DNA of 64,000 nt from Drosophila persimilis (GCF_003286085.1 NW_020825340.1:1798001-1862000); one strand, 5' to 3'; shown: positions 10,332 through 21,121, numbered from the stretch's first letter. Notes: a model not told the origin generated them from the letters alone. Made by a program: numbers and translations.

Positions 10332-11544
10332 TTAATGTTTTGGTAAGGGAAGGGCTGGCAGTAGATCTCCCAATTTGGGCAGGTACATGTCGGGTATGAG
10401 CTTCTTGTCCTCTAGATCTTTGCTTTTCTTCCACCGTTCTACGTCGCTCAGCTGATGCACGCCGGTGCCCACGAGCAGGGTCTGGAAGCCGCAGTTGAAT
10501 CCCAACAAAATATCCGTATTGGCTCGGTCGCCAATCATCAGGGTTCTTGCAGGATCAATCCGACCAATCTCCTTTTGCAGCAGCACTTCGCAAATGGCAG
10601 GATTGGGCTTACCAATCACCTTCGCTGTACGCTCCGCGCAGGTCTCGATGGCCCTTACAAAGCAGCCACTCCCAGGCACCACCATATTGTCCATGGGAAA
10701 GCGTTCATCTGTATTGGTGGCAATAAACAAGCAGTTCGGATCGTTTAGGTACGACGACGCCTTCACCATTTTGGGAAAGCTGAAGTGCTCGTCGAAACCG
10801 ACCACTACGGCTCCAATGTCCGTTTCCAGTTGAATCTTCGTAGTCTCCGCCATCGTGCCCTTCATGGGGTCTGGGCCACACCCGGTATGCCCGATTCCAA
10901 CTGCATCCAGTTCCTTCGTAATCCCATCGCTACCAATAACGTACACTCGCTTTTCGAAGTTGCGCTTTTTCAGGTAAGCCGCTGTGGCATGGGCTGTGGA
11001 TATGATCTCACCTTCGGTAATACTAAAGCCCATGTTCTGGGCTTTCTTGAGCAATTCTTCTCGAGTCTTGGTTGAGTTGTTTGTGCAGAAATATATATTC
11101 TTTCGCATGGATTTGAATAGGTTTATAACCGAAACTGCACCATCAATGGCCCTCCCGTAGACCCACAGAACTCCTGAAACAAACAGAACATATGACATAT
11201 GAATGTAGAGTATACCACAAGTCATCGTGGTCAATTTTTGCTCTCTCGCTTTCGCGCTCTCTCTCTCTCTCTCTCTTTGACATTGACATTCGCACAGTCA
11301 AATTCGCACGCTACGACCTTAGGCCGACTTTGATGACGTACAGGGCCAGCCAGATGCTGACCATGTATTACATTACGCAACTCCCTTCCCGTGGGAGTAC
11401 CTGAATCATTCATAATTTACCTCCCCCCGACAAATACTTACCGTCACAGTCTGTTATGACTGTGTCGAAGCCTTCGAGCCATTCCGTCACCTTGGCGGTC
11501 GGGAGGTCCATGAGGTTTGTACATGACTGTTTGTATGCGCACAT
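10332..11544 (-). CDS. HAD-superfamily phosphatase (phosphoglycolate/4-nitrophenyl phosphatase family), copy 2
   Basis: Exons 11544..11442 and 11173..10332 give 314 residues. Start ATG at 11544 follows a CAAC context. Motif I is ITDCDGVLW (nucleophile Asp32, Asp34), the most typical form in the family; motif II is FCTNNSTKT; the motif III Lys is in VIGKPNPA; motif IV is MIGDRANTDI. Exon 1 ends after the first base of the Gly codon of DCDG, the same place as in the neighbouring copy, but the second intron of that copy (within GD..D) is absent here. So the two genes are paralogues that differ by one intron gain or loss. Predicted cytosolic small-molecule phosphatase; substrate choice cannot be read from the sequence. 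Confidence 0.9.
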
Positions 11545-11750
11545 GTTGGGGGCTGGTGTTGTTTTGAAACGATAAAAAACAAACCTCTAACTAACTTGAG
11601 CGCGTCACTTTTAATTTATTAATTCGAATTTCTTACCTAGGAAATAACACACGAACTCTCTTTATAAGATACCAAACAGCTGTGTTGAATAAAATTGGCT
11701 CTGTTAACGCACTGTGAACTTATAGCCCTCTTACACTGCCGCGCGTTTTC

Positions 11751-11758
11751 TATCGATA
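11751..11758. promoter_or_regulatory. DRE (TATCGATA) upstream of phosphatase copy 2
   Basis: Perfect DREF-binding palindrome about 205 bases upstream of the ATG at 11544 (minus strand). This is a usual distance for a housekeeping promoter element in flies. Confidence 0.55.
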
Positions 11759-12399
11759 TCGGAATGGACGCAACGGCAAAGAATAGACGTATACACTGAC
11801 AGGCGCGTCATGAGAATAGCTAATTTATGTGGAGGAGGGCAACCAGTTGGACAGATAAGTGCAAAAATGTGCTGTAGAGCGCAAAAGTAATCAAATATTA
11901 GAAATAGACTTTTGAGAAATCGTAAGAAATGTAAGAAACGATCGGTAATGCTGTGAGCCGCAGCTAGGGCGGAGTGGAAAAAGAGGATTCACGACATCTT
12001 GTTTTATTTTAATTTTAATTTGTTTTGCGATACTGATTAGTATTCCGCTACGTCTGTCTCTCTTTCTCTCTCTCTTCTCACACCCATACAACACCAGTCG
12101 TTCTATCTCGCTACCCTCCGACAGGTGGCGCACGCACACTGCACGACCAAGAGTGAGAAAGAGAGATAGAGTGAGCGAGAGAGAATGAGAATGAGCGTGG
12201 AATGGCTATCGTAGTAGCTACAAATGAATTTCTTAATTCTGGCTAGAATAATCTGAACCTTATGCAAATCCAGCAACCTGGTAGATATTGTCTTTCTGGC
12301 ACAGATGCTCGAACTTTTTGGGTGAGGGGCGAAATTTCGAAATACTCTTGCAACAGTGTGATATAACAGAAATCAGGATACAAACTTTGCTTGGTCTAG

Positions 12400-12530
12400 C
12401 TCTAATAGTCTCTGAAATCTAGACGCTCGTCGGGACGGACGGACCATAGACTAGGCTGTTAATGCTGATCAAAAATATATATACTTTATGGGGTCGAAAG
12501 CGCGTTTTTCTGGCTGTTACACACATTCAC
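12400..12530 (+). repeat. Degenerate dispersed repeat, copy 1
   Basis: Segments such as TCTAGACGCTCGTCGGGACGG and TGCTGATCAAAAATATATAT followed by ACTTTATGGGGTCG match the block at 21540-21680 in order and spacing. The wording is familiar from an abundant interspersed repeat of Drosophila genomes. Neither copy has an open frame. Confidence 0.6.
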
Positions 12531-12699
12531 TTCCGGCAAGACGCAGTCCCAGCTTAAGCAGGCTTATAAACTAAGCATGCCTGGCGCCTAGCAGGTAGTT
12601 ATGTCCAGATATTTCAATCTACACTTGGAATTTAACCTTTACGTTAGTACGTTAATATTAAAGAACTTTAAAACAAATAAAAATTTTCTGTTCAAAACG

Positions 12700-13140
12700 A
12701 TGAACACAATGTTAAAAGAAGAGCTCCTCGAGCTTGTTTTGAATGACTATTTGAGGGGTGATAAGCCACAGGCTAAGGAGGAGGGAATCGAGGAGGAGTA
12801 CATCCTGATGCTGTCCTCCAACCCCAATAAGGTCCTCACAACCGATTATGTGAAGGAAACCGTTCGTTGCCTCGCCCAGCGCGAAGGCGACCCTCGAGAG
12901 ATTGTGGTGACGATCAAGATTAACAGCGAGAAGAGTTTGGGCAAGAGAAATCCAGTGAAGAAGACTGCAGAGAAACCAGCAGACTTCGATTCGGAGGGAC
13001 CACAGAGTACACCATTGAACAATTTATCTCCAGAAGAACTTTTGAAAGAACTGAAGGAGAAAGAACAAGAGAAAGACGAAGAATCTAAAACTAGGCCGGT
13101 TGCGTATGTTGCCCCAATGAAGCCTTGCCCTAAGAAGTAA
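12700..13140 (+). CDS. Unrecognised acidic/lysine-rich protein, 146 residues
   Basis: Single-exon frame; I chose the ATG at 12700 (context AAACG) rather than the in-frame ATG at 12601, because the 33 residues in between are Phe/Asn/Lys-rich and look like translated AT-rich leader. I do not recognise the family. The N-terminal two thirds are well-formed coding sequence: a short helix (LKEELLELVLNDYL), then EEYILMLSSNPNKVLTTDY and a stretch ending EIVVTIKIN. The C-terminal third is low complexity, with a Glu/Lys-rich coiled segment (SPEELLKELKEKEQEKDEE) and a basic PKK end. No signal peptide or membrane segment. It lies tail-to-tail with MED19. A small nuclear or cytosolic adaptor is conceivable but not shown. 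Confidence 0.6.
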   Translation: MNTMLKEELLELVLNDYLRGDKPQAKEEGIEEEYILMLSSNPNKVLTTDYVKETVRCLAQREGDPREIVVTIKINSEKSLGKRNPVKKTAEKPADFDSEGPQSTPLNNLSPEELLKELKEKEQEKDEESKTRPVAYVAPMKPCPKK

Positions 13141-13986
13141 TGGCCCCTGACCAGGGACAACCAAGGTCGAACTCATTTCTGGCTGGCCGATGTCCCATCA
13201 ATTCTCTTCCGGTCAGACAATTTTTTTCGAATTATATTAAACGAATCCATGGAATTAGTTATATTTCAATATTCCCAGACGTTTAACAGGTATTGGCACG
13301 CATTTTGAAATGCCCAAATCATGTCAGAGCTTTTCTTTCCCCATTAAGACCCTTAGCGCTTAACTGTTTGATTTTTTATTGTATTAGGTGCCTAATAGTT
13401 AAAATTAATTACTTATAGTACAGGCATTCATTGTCGAATCTCAGCTTTTTTTTTGTTTTTCTTTTGTGTTTATAAAATTGCTGGAAGAACAAACCATTGC
13501 AAGATAGATTTGAAATACTGACCCTAAACAATATATAATGTAAATCGTTAAGCAAAAAAAATGTTCAATAAGAGCTTGGGCGTGGTGGGGCGGGGTGGGA
13601 CGGGGCGAGCTAGAATCGAGAGCGGAAACGTTTTGCGTGCGATTTGTACCATAACTTGCATTTATGTAAATAAATCTCATTAAGCTAGCGCGAGAAATGA
13701 ACGAGAAATGTTTGCTAATTACAAAAATACACTATTTTACAATAATCATATTGATAAATTAATAACTAGTCACGAAACGTTCTCGAGAAGGATTGCATTT
13801 ATGGTGCGCTGCAATGAGACACCATAGATTTCTAGAGAAGTTCATGCTGTTCTTCAGGCACGGGCGATACTGAAGCTGTATGCATCTCTGGATTGGTCTG
13901 TGTGCTCGTGTTTTTGTTTTTTTTTTCCATCTGTTCGGTTCTGATGAGAGGTAATGAGCCGAGTTTATTTTACTGAAGGATCCTGC
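13141..13986. other. Tail-to-tail spacer between the 12.7 kb gene and MED19
   Basis: AT-rich; likely holds both 3' UTRs. AATAAA occurs on the plus strand near 13668, and TTTATT (minus-strand AATAAA) near 13958. No other gene is seen. Confidence 0.5.
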
Positions 13987-15134
13987 CTAAAACTGTGACA
14001 TTAATAAGCTTCCACCGCCACCCCCACTGCCAGCGCCGCCACCTCCTCCGCCAGGACCGCCGCCAACGCCCAGGACCGAGCCCAGAAGGCCTCCGCTGGT
14101 CATTTGCTGTTGCTGCATAGGCATCTGTTGCTGCTGCATTTGCATTGATGAGGAGAAGTTGTTCATACCTACGACACCAGGACCCATGCTGGCGCTCAGA
14201 TTGGACATACCGGTACCGGCGCCAGGACCAGGACCTCCGCCCAGAGATCCCAGGCCGGTGGCACCCATTATTCCGCCTCCAGCAGCATTGCCCAGACCAG
14301 CTCCACCCGGCAGAAGGCCGACTCCAGGCTCTGGACTTTGATTTTTCTTTTTTCGCTTCTTCTCCTTTTTCCTCTTCTTCCGTTCCTTATCATCCTCATG
14401 CCGCTTCTGTTTCTTGTGCTTCTTTTCGTAAGTTTCCAGCCCAGTAGAATCTGAAACTTCGCCGTATAAGACAGTGCCCCAGGCCGCAGAAATCAATGAG
14501 GCACTTACCCAGTAGCGTTGACTCCTGCCCCGTGGTCACGCCATCTTTGTGTTTGTGCTTTTTGTGCTTGTTTTTGTGTTTTCGCGCAGGTGTGACATAT
14601 GTGGTACGATACTGCTCCGGAAGCTAAAAATCGAAAGATTGAACGATATGCTGAGTAGTGTGGAAGTAGCAAATGAATATATGTGTAGCCACATACCGGT
14701 CCGGGATGCAATCGAAAGCCGGCCAACTGCACTGCAGTCAACGGAAGGAGCTCCTTGCCACCGATGGGCGGCTTTTCGATCACGCTCCGCAGCGTACTGT
14801 TTTCGACGGGATGCGTTATGAGGTCATTGATGCCGGGGATGTTTTGCAGAAAGGAAGACAGCGATTCTTTAAACTTTTTCTCCTTGAATTTGGTCAGCGT
14901 GTGGTGCAGACCGTATTCAGTCATGAGATCCTTGTCACCTGTCAGCTCCGCCTTAGCCGGCGGCTCCTTCATCGAGTAGAAGGGACCCGTGTGTATGATG
15001 GTTGGTGTTTTGCCCAATGAAATGGTTGTCTTCAGCGTCCCCGATGAATCCTGGCGGGCCACAACCGGCGAGCGTCCGCCGTGTGGCGACGACCTTGGAG
15101 AGTCCGTCATTATGTTGCCGTAGTTGCTCATCAT
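13987..15134 (-). CDS. MED19: Mediator complex subunit 19
   Basis: Exons 15134..14697, 14623..14509 and 14450..13987 give 338 residues, close to the fly MED19 length. MED19 sits in the Mediator head and links RNA polymerase II to activators in the nucleus. Seen: the conserved block GPFYSMKEPPAKAELTG near residue 50, the FLQNIPGINDLI helix region, the LRSVIEKPPIGGKELLPL motif and the FRLHPGPLPEQYR motif across intron 1. A very lysine/histidine-rich basic region (KHKNKHKKHKHKDG, then HKKQKRHEDDKERKKRKK) follows, and the C-terminal tail is Gly/Met/Gln-rich and likely disordered. Two adjacent ATG codons (15134, 15131) are possible starts. A Motif-1-like promoter box sits about 310 bases upstream. 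Confidence 0.95.
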
Positions 15135-15441
15135 ATTGGCAGAATTTACAAAACAACAGAGGCTGGCGCCAGGTAGCAGCAACGACAACGACTACGAAAG
15201 CCAAAAGAGCTGTGGCAGCAACAACAATAAGGCCAGAAGGTCTCGGTCTCGCCTGGCAAGTAACTTTCGCAACTCGCTTGCAGGCAACGCCTCCCAAACA
15301 AGCTCTTCCAAATATATAACCTTGTCTCAATAAACTCGGCCGAATACTTTTAAATACAAATAAACTATTAATTTGCAGGTTTTATGGCGTTTTTTAACAG
15401 ATTTGCCGAGCAACTCCCGCCATCTTGTTGTGTTCGCGTAC

Positions 15442-15452
15442 GAGTGTGACCG
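15442..15452 (-). promoter_or_regulatory. MED19: Motif-1-like core promoter element of MED19
   Basis: On the minus strand the sequence reads CGGTCACACTC, one base from the fly core promoter consensus YGGTCACACTR (Motif 1, bound by M1BP). It lies about 310 bases upstream of the MED19 ATG. Confidence 0.5.
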
Positions 15453-16044
15453 CATTGCGAATCCCGCGAAAAACTGAAGTTGTGCGAACAATACCATTTG
15501 GAAACTTCTTGAAAATACCAAATAAGTGTGGAAAAATATCAGAAATACAAGCGCGATACATAGGTGCATTTCGCCAGGATATCGATGATTATACTTTCAC
15601 ATGTATTATTTGCGTGTTTCAAAATTCCTTAAACGAATTTTAGTTTAGTGCATACATTTCTTGTAAATTTAATATATCACATATTTTTCATATATTGATA
15701 GACCGCTAGTTCAAATACTTTTCTAACTTATTAGCTAAAAAAAGGCAAAGCCTGAAAGGAAAAGCAAGCAGTGAGAGCGAGAGAGATATATGCGACAGCT
15801 TAGCTGTCCGTATACTGTATGGTTAGTGGCGCAGCGCTGCGTCGATTATTATATCATCGTGTTATCATTATATATACTGGCTTTTTTGTGAGAAAATAGG
15901 ATTTATACGAAGAATTTGCAAACAGTATTATTTACGTGAAATTGCAGGTTAAATGTTAAAACAGTATCGGTATATTTACGGTATATTTTGAAAAAGAGAA
16001 GGTCTTTTTTTAGGGTCAGACCGTATATCATATCGACAAATCCG

Positions 16045-16055
16045 CGGTCACACTG
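16045..16055 (+). promoter_or_regulatory. Motif 1 core promoter element of lipoamide dehydrogenase
   Basis: CGGTCACACTG matches the Motif 1 consensus YGGTCACACTR exactly. It lies about 120 bases upstream of the ATG at 16176, as expected for a TATA-less housekeeping gene. Confidence 0.7.
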
Positions 16056-16175
16056 ACCCCAAAATTACACACTGAACACAAAAATTAGAACCCGAAATAA
16101 AAACACTTAAATTTAGTGCTTTGCTTTAAGTTAAATACGAACACCTAGCTAACCCACGAAACAAGTCCCCCAGCC

Positions 16176-18164
16176 ATGCAGTCGACGCTACGACAAGCTG
16201 TCTCGGCGGTTGCCAAGGTACGGATTCTACGATTCCTATTCCCCCAAAGTTATGCAATCTAACCTATGTATGTGGCGGGGCCCAAGAACTGGCTAAAATG
16301 CAATAACTATGCTTTAATCTGCGAGCGCAGTGCAGCTGCAGATGGCTCCCAAGACTAACGCAATGGCCTCACGATTCCACGCTACCTGAGATTTCAAGTT
16401 CGGCAATTGGCCTAGTATCAGCTGATACGTGATCAGCGATTAGCGAACAGCAGTGCGTGCTATTGGCGTGATAAAAAGCAAATCATGCTGTGGCTGCTTA
16501 TCGGACCCGGACCACTTTGACGAGCACAAGCAATAAATTTAACTATCTGTCGTTTCAGACTCATCTGCGGTCGAATGCCGCCATTCTGGGAGCACTCAAT
16601 GCCCGCTTCTACTCCTCCACACACGAAGCCGACATTGTGGTGATTGGCTCTGGCCCTGGCGGCTATGTGGCCGCAATTAAGGCTGCCCAGATGGGAATGA
16701 CGACAGTCAGCGTCGAGAAGGAGGCCACACTGGGAGGAACTTGTCTGAACGTGGGTTGCATTCCCTCCAAGGCCCTGCTGAACAACTCGCACTACTATCA
16801 CATGGCTCACTCTGGAGATCTGGCCAGTCGCGGCATCAACTGCGGCGAAGTCTCCCTCGACCTCGAGAAGCTTATGGGGCAGAAAACGAACGCTGTGAAA
16901 GCTTTGACCGGTGGCATCGCGATGCTCTTCAAAAAGAACAAAGTCACACAGCTGACGGGCTTTGGCACCATTACCGGCCCCAACGAGGTGCAGGTGAAGA
17001 AGAGCGATGGCACAACAGACACTGTGAAGGCCAAGAACATTTTGATTGCCACCGGATCCGAAGTAACCCCATTCCCAGGCATCACTGTAAGTTTCACAGT
17101 CGGACAGTTTATTCCTTAAAGCTTACGATCGATGTTTATTCCAGATCGACGAAGAGGTTATCGTGAGCAGCACCGGAGCCCTGAAGCTGGCCAAGGTGCC
17201 CAAGCATCTCGTTGTGATCGGTGCCGGCGTCATTGGTCTGGAGTTGGGTTCAGTGTGGTCTCGTCTTGGCGCCGAGGTCACTGCCATTGAGTTCATGGAC
17301 ACTATTGGCGGCGTGGGCATCGACAACGAGGTCTCCAAGACCTTCCAGAAGGTGCTCGTCAAACAGGGACTCAAGTTCAAGCTGGGCACTAAGGTCACGG
17401 GCGCTTCCCGCAGCGGCGACAGCGTCACCGTCTCCGTGGAGAATGCCAAGTCCGGAGAGAAGGAGGATATCCAATGCGATGCCCTGCTGGTCAGTGTGGG
17501 ACGTCGTCCCTATACTGAGGGCCTGGGACTGGAGGCCGTAGGTATTGTCAAAGATGATCGCGGACGCATTCCCGTGAATGCCACCTTCCAGACGGTGGTG
17601 CCCAGTATCTACGCGATCGGCGATTGCATTCACGGTCCCATGTTGGCCCACAAGGCTGAGGATGAGGGTCTGATCACCATCGAGGGCATCAATGGCGGAC
17701 ACGTTCATATCGACTACAACTGCGTGCCCAGCGTTGTGTACACCCATCCCGAGGTGGCGTGGGTCGGAAAGTCGGAGGAGAACTTGAAGCAAGAGGGTGT
17801 GGCCTACAAAGTGGGCAAGTTCCCATTCCTGGCCAACTCGCGTGCGAAGACCAACAACGACACCGACGGCTTTGTCAAGGTCTTGGCCGACAAGGCAACG
17901 GATCGCGTGTTGGGCACGCACATCATTGGACCTGTTGCCGGAGAGCTGATCAATGAGGCTGTTCTGGCCATGGAGTATGGAGCGTCGGCCGAGGATATTG
18001 CGCGTGTCTGCCATGCGCATCCCGTAAGTGAAACTCCCATCGGAAAGCCCGCTGCTTCTCCAGAAAACCGATTGAACTTTACTTCACCTTCCTTTCAGAC
18101 CTGTGCCGAAGCCCTGCGTGAGGCCAATGTGGCGGCAGCCTTTGGCAAGCCCATCAACTTCTAA
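16176..18164 (+). CDS. Dld: Dihydrolipoamide dehydrogenase (E3), mitochondrial
   Basis: Exons 16176..16217, 16559..17086, 17145..18023 and 18099..18164 give 504 residues. E3 reoxidises dihydrolipoamide in the pyruvate, 2-oxoglutarate and branched-chain dehydrogenase complexes and in glycine cleavage, using FAD and NAD+ in the matrix. Seen: a basic mitochondrial presequence (about 35 residues), FAD site [12 protein letters not shown], redox disulfide [13 protein letters not shown] (Cys76, Cys81), NAD site [16 protein letters not shown] site [16 protein letters not shown], and the C-terminal catalytic dyad in CHAHPTCAEA, which is created by joining exons 3 and 4. An ATG at 16490 that opens into exon 2 lies in intron 1 and is not the likely start. 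Intron 3 is 75 bases with no in-frame stop. Equivalent to D. melanogaster CG7430 by synteny. Confidence 0.96.
16218..16558 (+). other. Dld: Intron 1 of lipoamide dehydrogenase
   Basis: Runs from a GTACGG donor to a TTTCAG acceptor. It separates the 14-codon start of the presequence from the main body. Nothing else is seen in it. Confidence 0.8.
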
Positions 18165-18610
18165 AGCCAATTCCTCATCCCAGCTGGAAGGTGGAACACT
18201 GCACTGCGTTTAGAACAACCAATCATCTATTCAAAAACTATTTGAAACAACCGAAAGTCTCCGCCTATCTGTAATTCTCAATGTTGTAACAGTAAAATGG
18301 AAACCATAAATATTGAAATTACGCAAAGCGTTTTCTGCACCCCAATGCAATGTAATGCAATGTATGTTCATTAAGCCTAGAATAAACACAGTTTAAAAGT
18401 CGATAAATTGCGCCCAACACTGCTATCGATTGTTATGGCTGCACAAACAGGAAGTGTGGCAGCCCTATCGGCTTTTCTAAATCTATCTGGCAGCACTACC
18501 ATATATTTCCACATTTGTTGATATTATTCAGAGTTTTCCCTTGTGTTTCGGAAATTTTCACATTTAATATTATTTTTCGTTTCTCAACCCAAAATTCGTA
18601 GCGCTAGGCA
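18165..18610 (+). other. Spacer with Dld 3' UTR and TrpRS-m promoter
   Basis: Holds the Dld poly(A) signal AATAAA at 18381-18386, then a DRE-like TATCGATT at about 18424, about 185 bases before the TrpRS-m ATG. The two genes are head-to-tail and very close. Confidence 0.6.
18381..18386 (+). terminator. Dld: Poly(A) signal of lipoamide dehydrogenase
   Basis: AATAAA about 217 bases after the stop codon. Confidence 0.65.
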
Positions 18611-20795
18611 ATGTTTCGCGCCAGCAAATTAAACATGCACCTGCATCCTGCAAGCATACCGCTACCAAGATTGCGCTTGGCACTGTCCAGACGTTTCAAG
18701 TCCAATCTCCTGCAGGGATCATCACTCCACCGCTCCGCCAGGGCCCAACTTATTTCAGCTGGCAAGCACCAACAAAGCAGCGGCCATTTGCCCGAAGAAG
18801 TACGTTCATAGATCGTTTGGAAGAAATTTTTCGGTTTATGTAATACCTTCTCCTTGATATAATAGAAATCCCCTTGGCCGCGAAAGATCTTCAGTGGGAT
18901 TCAGCCCACAGGATCAGTACATCTCGGCAACTATTTGGGCGCTGTCCGCAAGTGGACGCAGCTGCAGAACAGTCGCGATGATGTCACAGTCTGTATAGTG
19001 GATATGCACTCTATAACCATGCCGCACAATCCGCCGGTGCTACGGGAAAACATCTTTACGATGGCTGCCACACTGGTGGCTTGCGGCATTGATCCCGCCA
19101 AGAGCACGTTGTTTGTCCAGTCGGCTGTATTGGAGCATTGTGAGTTCAACTGGATCCTTAGCTCGATGACCACCACGCCTAGGCTGGCGCAGCTGCCCCA
19201 GTTCAAGGAGAAATCCCGCCTGGTCCGCGATATACCCTTGGGGCTGTATGTCTATCCGGTGCTGCAGGCTGCCGACATCATGCTGTACAAGTGAGTGAAG
19301 ATATCTAATAATATCAATGCTTTTCTGAAAAGCGGTTTACTGTAGGGCCACACATGTACCCGTTGGAGCGGACCAGTTGCAGCACATTCAACTCGCACAG
19401 CACTTAGCGAGGACATTCAATGGGCGCTACGGTGAAGCGTTCCCTGTGTGCCATGCCATCATCGAGGAGGGTGATGCCTCCAGAGTGTTGTCTTTGCGGG
19501 ATCCCTCTAAGAAAATGTCAAAGTCAGAAGCGAATCCCAAGGCCACGATCAACCTCTGCGATCCGCCGGAGCTAATAATGGAGAAGATTAAGAAAGCCGT
19601 CACCGACTTCACCTCGGACATCACCTACGATCCCAACTTGCGCCCTGGTGTCAGTAATCTCGTCAACATCCACGCCCAAGTAACAGGGCGCAGCATCCGA
19701 AGTGTCTTGGAGGAGGCCAAGACGTTGGACACAGCAAAGTATAAGGAGCGCGTGGGCGACGCTGTCATTGAACATCTGCGCCCGATTCGTGAGCGAATCC
19801 ATGAGCAATTGTCAAAGAAAAACGAGCTGATCCATATGCTAGAGATTGGAGCCGAGAAGGCACGTATCCAGGCGCAAAAGACAATGCGCGACGTCAAGCA
19901 ACGCCTTGGCCTTGGAGCATATGCGGCTGTTCCTGAGCCAGTTGTCGTCGCTCCCTTGCTGCCTGAGCGATCCAAAATGACGGCTAGTCAGCGCGTGGCC
20001 AAGAACGTCCAACTGCCGAATCACAATGCTCATAGTTACACGCATTTAGAGAACCGTAATGAGCGGAGTAGTGCGTCTGGGACTGCATCGCCACACGGAA
20101 GCGCCGGGGAAGCAGCATGCACTGCAGACCTAAAGGCAATGGCCCAAGCTCAGGCCATGGTGAGGCCTCCCATGCGTCGCCCTGTGGTGCCCAAACAATC
20201 CATGCGGGTTGAGAAAGAGCGCAAGGCTACTCGGAACAACATTTTCAGCAATTCATCTGCTATCGGCTTTAAATCGCCCTCCAAACATGATGTTCCCGTT
20301 GCCGAAGGTAAGGGACAGCATGCTAGTAGCTTCGGATTTGCTAAACCCGAAATTGTGGACGGGACAGAAAAGGCCGGCGCCCACAGGTTTGGACAAAATA
20401 CGAATACCAGTGCGGTCGCTAGTATTATGCATAAAATTAATGCCGCCAAGAACCAAGACACTCTGGTCCACAGTGCCTACTACAACGCATTTCATGGTTC
20501 AAAATCTGGCACCCCGTCCCATGTAATCAAGAACCGGAGTATCGAGACGAGTATTGAAAAGAGCACCAATGATGCCAGAACAAATACCTGTAATGAATGC
20601 AGCAACAGTGAGAAAAACAGCAGCGAAAATCCCAGCAGTGAATACAGCAACAGCGAACAGGATGAGATTAGCAACGCATCAAGCACAACGGCGGACAGCG
20701 AAGATCCAGAAATGTTTGATGAGTTGGAACAGGAAGATGAAGTTCCCGAACGGAGCGCGTCTGAGGCTGCTGGCAAGGCGGAAATAGGAAACTAG
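18611..20795 (+). CDS. TrpRS-m: Mitochondrial tryptophanyl-tRNA synthetase with long C-terminal extension
   Basis: Exons 18611..18799, 18866..19290 and 19346..20795 give 687 residues. It charges mitochondrial tRNA-Trp. The N-terminus is Arg/Ser/Leu-rich without acids, a typical matrix presequence. Class I motifs: HIGH-type signature PTGSVHLGNYLG (His82), substrate-binding VPVGADQLQHI, and SKKMSKSEAN (KMSKS at 261-265). The catalytic core and anticodon-binding helices end near residue 395 (MRDVKQRLGLGAY), where family members normally stop at about 360 residues. The last 290 or so residues are a low-complexity, Ser/Asn/Glu-rich tail in the same exon with no stop in between; it includes RPPMRRPVVPK-type basic patches, repeated SNSE/SSEN motifs and an acidic end. 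No known domain is recognised in this tail. Equivalent to CG7441 by synteny. Confidence 0.93.
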
Positions 20796-20891
20796 AATAC
20801 ATTGCAATTGTTATTAAATATATATATAGTATATATATATACATATAGTCAGATTTAGATATACATATGTACATATGTATATCGAAACACA

Positions 20892-21121
20892 ATGTTCTCA
20901 ATCAAGCCCTCTGAGGACGTCTCGGTCCATACACACACTCGGAGCGGACGAACATCGTCTGCCGTGGAACAGCCAGGGAGCGTTGTCTGAACGCCTTGGG
21001 CTTCCCACCTGACTTGACTGGTCAACCGGAGGCCAACCAACCTGTGCCAGAGCCACAGGCAAGGTCAGAGACGGAACTGGCCTGCTCGCCCCGGAAGAAA
21101 TTTAGACTGCATCGCCCGTAA
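20892..21121 (+). pseudogene. Orphan coding-like fragment, frame-shifted
   Basis: An ATG at 20892 opens 32 codons. A second frame, open from 20915 to the TAA at 21119-21121 (68 codons plus stop), has clean coding-like composition: it begins GRLGPYTHSERTNIVC, continues RCLNALGFPPDLTGQP, and ends in the basic segment CSPRKKFRLHRP. The two frames overlap and are offset, as if one base had been lost or gained after about codon 10. The block is GC-rich against very AT-rich flanks. I do not recognise the family. It could be a decayed gene, a fragment of a duplicated gene, or an exon with an unseen splice site. Confidence 0.3.

Larger units (their letters stand above)
11545..12699. other. Spacer between the phosphatases and the small gene at 12.7 kb
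   Basis: Contains the divergent promoter area of phosphatase copy 2 (DRE at 11751), CT/GA-rich stretches near 12056-12080 and 12155-12190, and a degenerate dispersed repeat near 12400-12530. No gene is recognised. Confidence 0.5.
15135..16175. other. Divergent intergenic region between MED19 and lipoamide dehydrogenase
   Basis: Holds the MED19 5' UTR and promoter (minus strand) and the Dld promoter (plus strand). The middle (about 15750-15900) is a GA-rich, ATATA-rich block resembling dispersed repeats elsewhere in the window. No gene is recognised. Confidence 0.5.

Noticed and set aside
12601..12699. Earlier in-frame ATG for the 146-residue protein
   Set aside because: The added 33 residues are AT-driven (Phe, Asn, Lys, Leu) and look like leader; the ATG at 12700 has the better context.
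16490..16558. ATG opening into lipoamide dehydrogenase exon 2
   Set aside because: It lies in intron 1; joining the 14-codon exon at 16176 gives the normal presequence and the 504-residue length.
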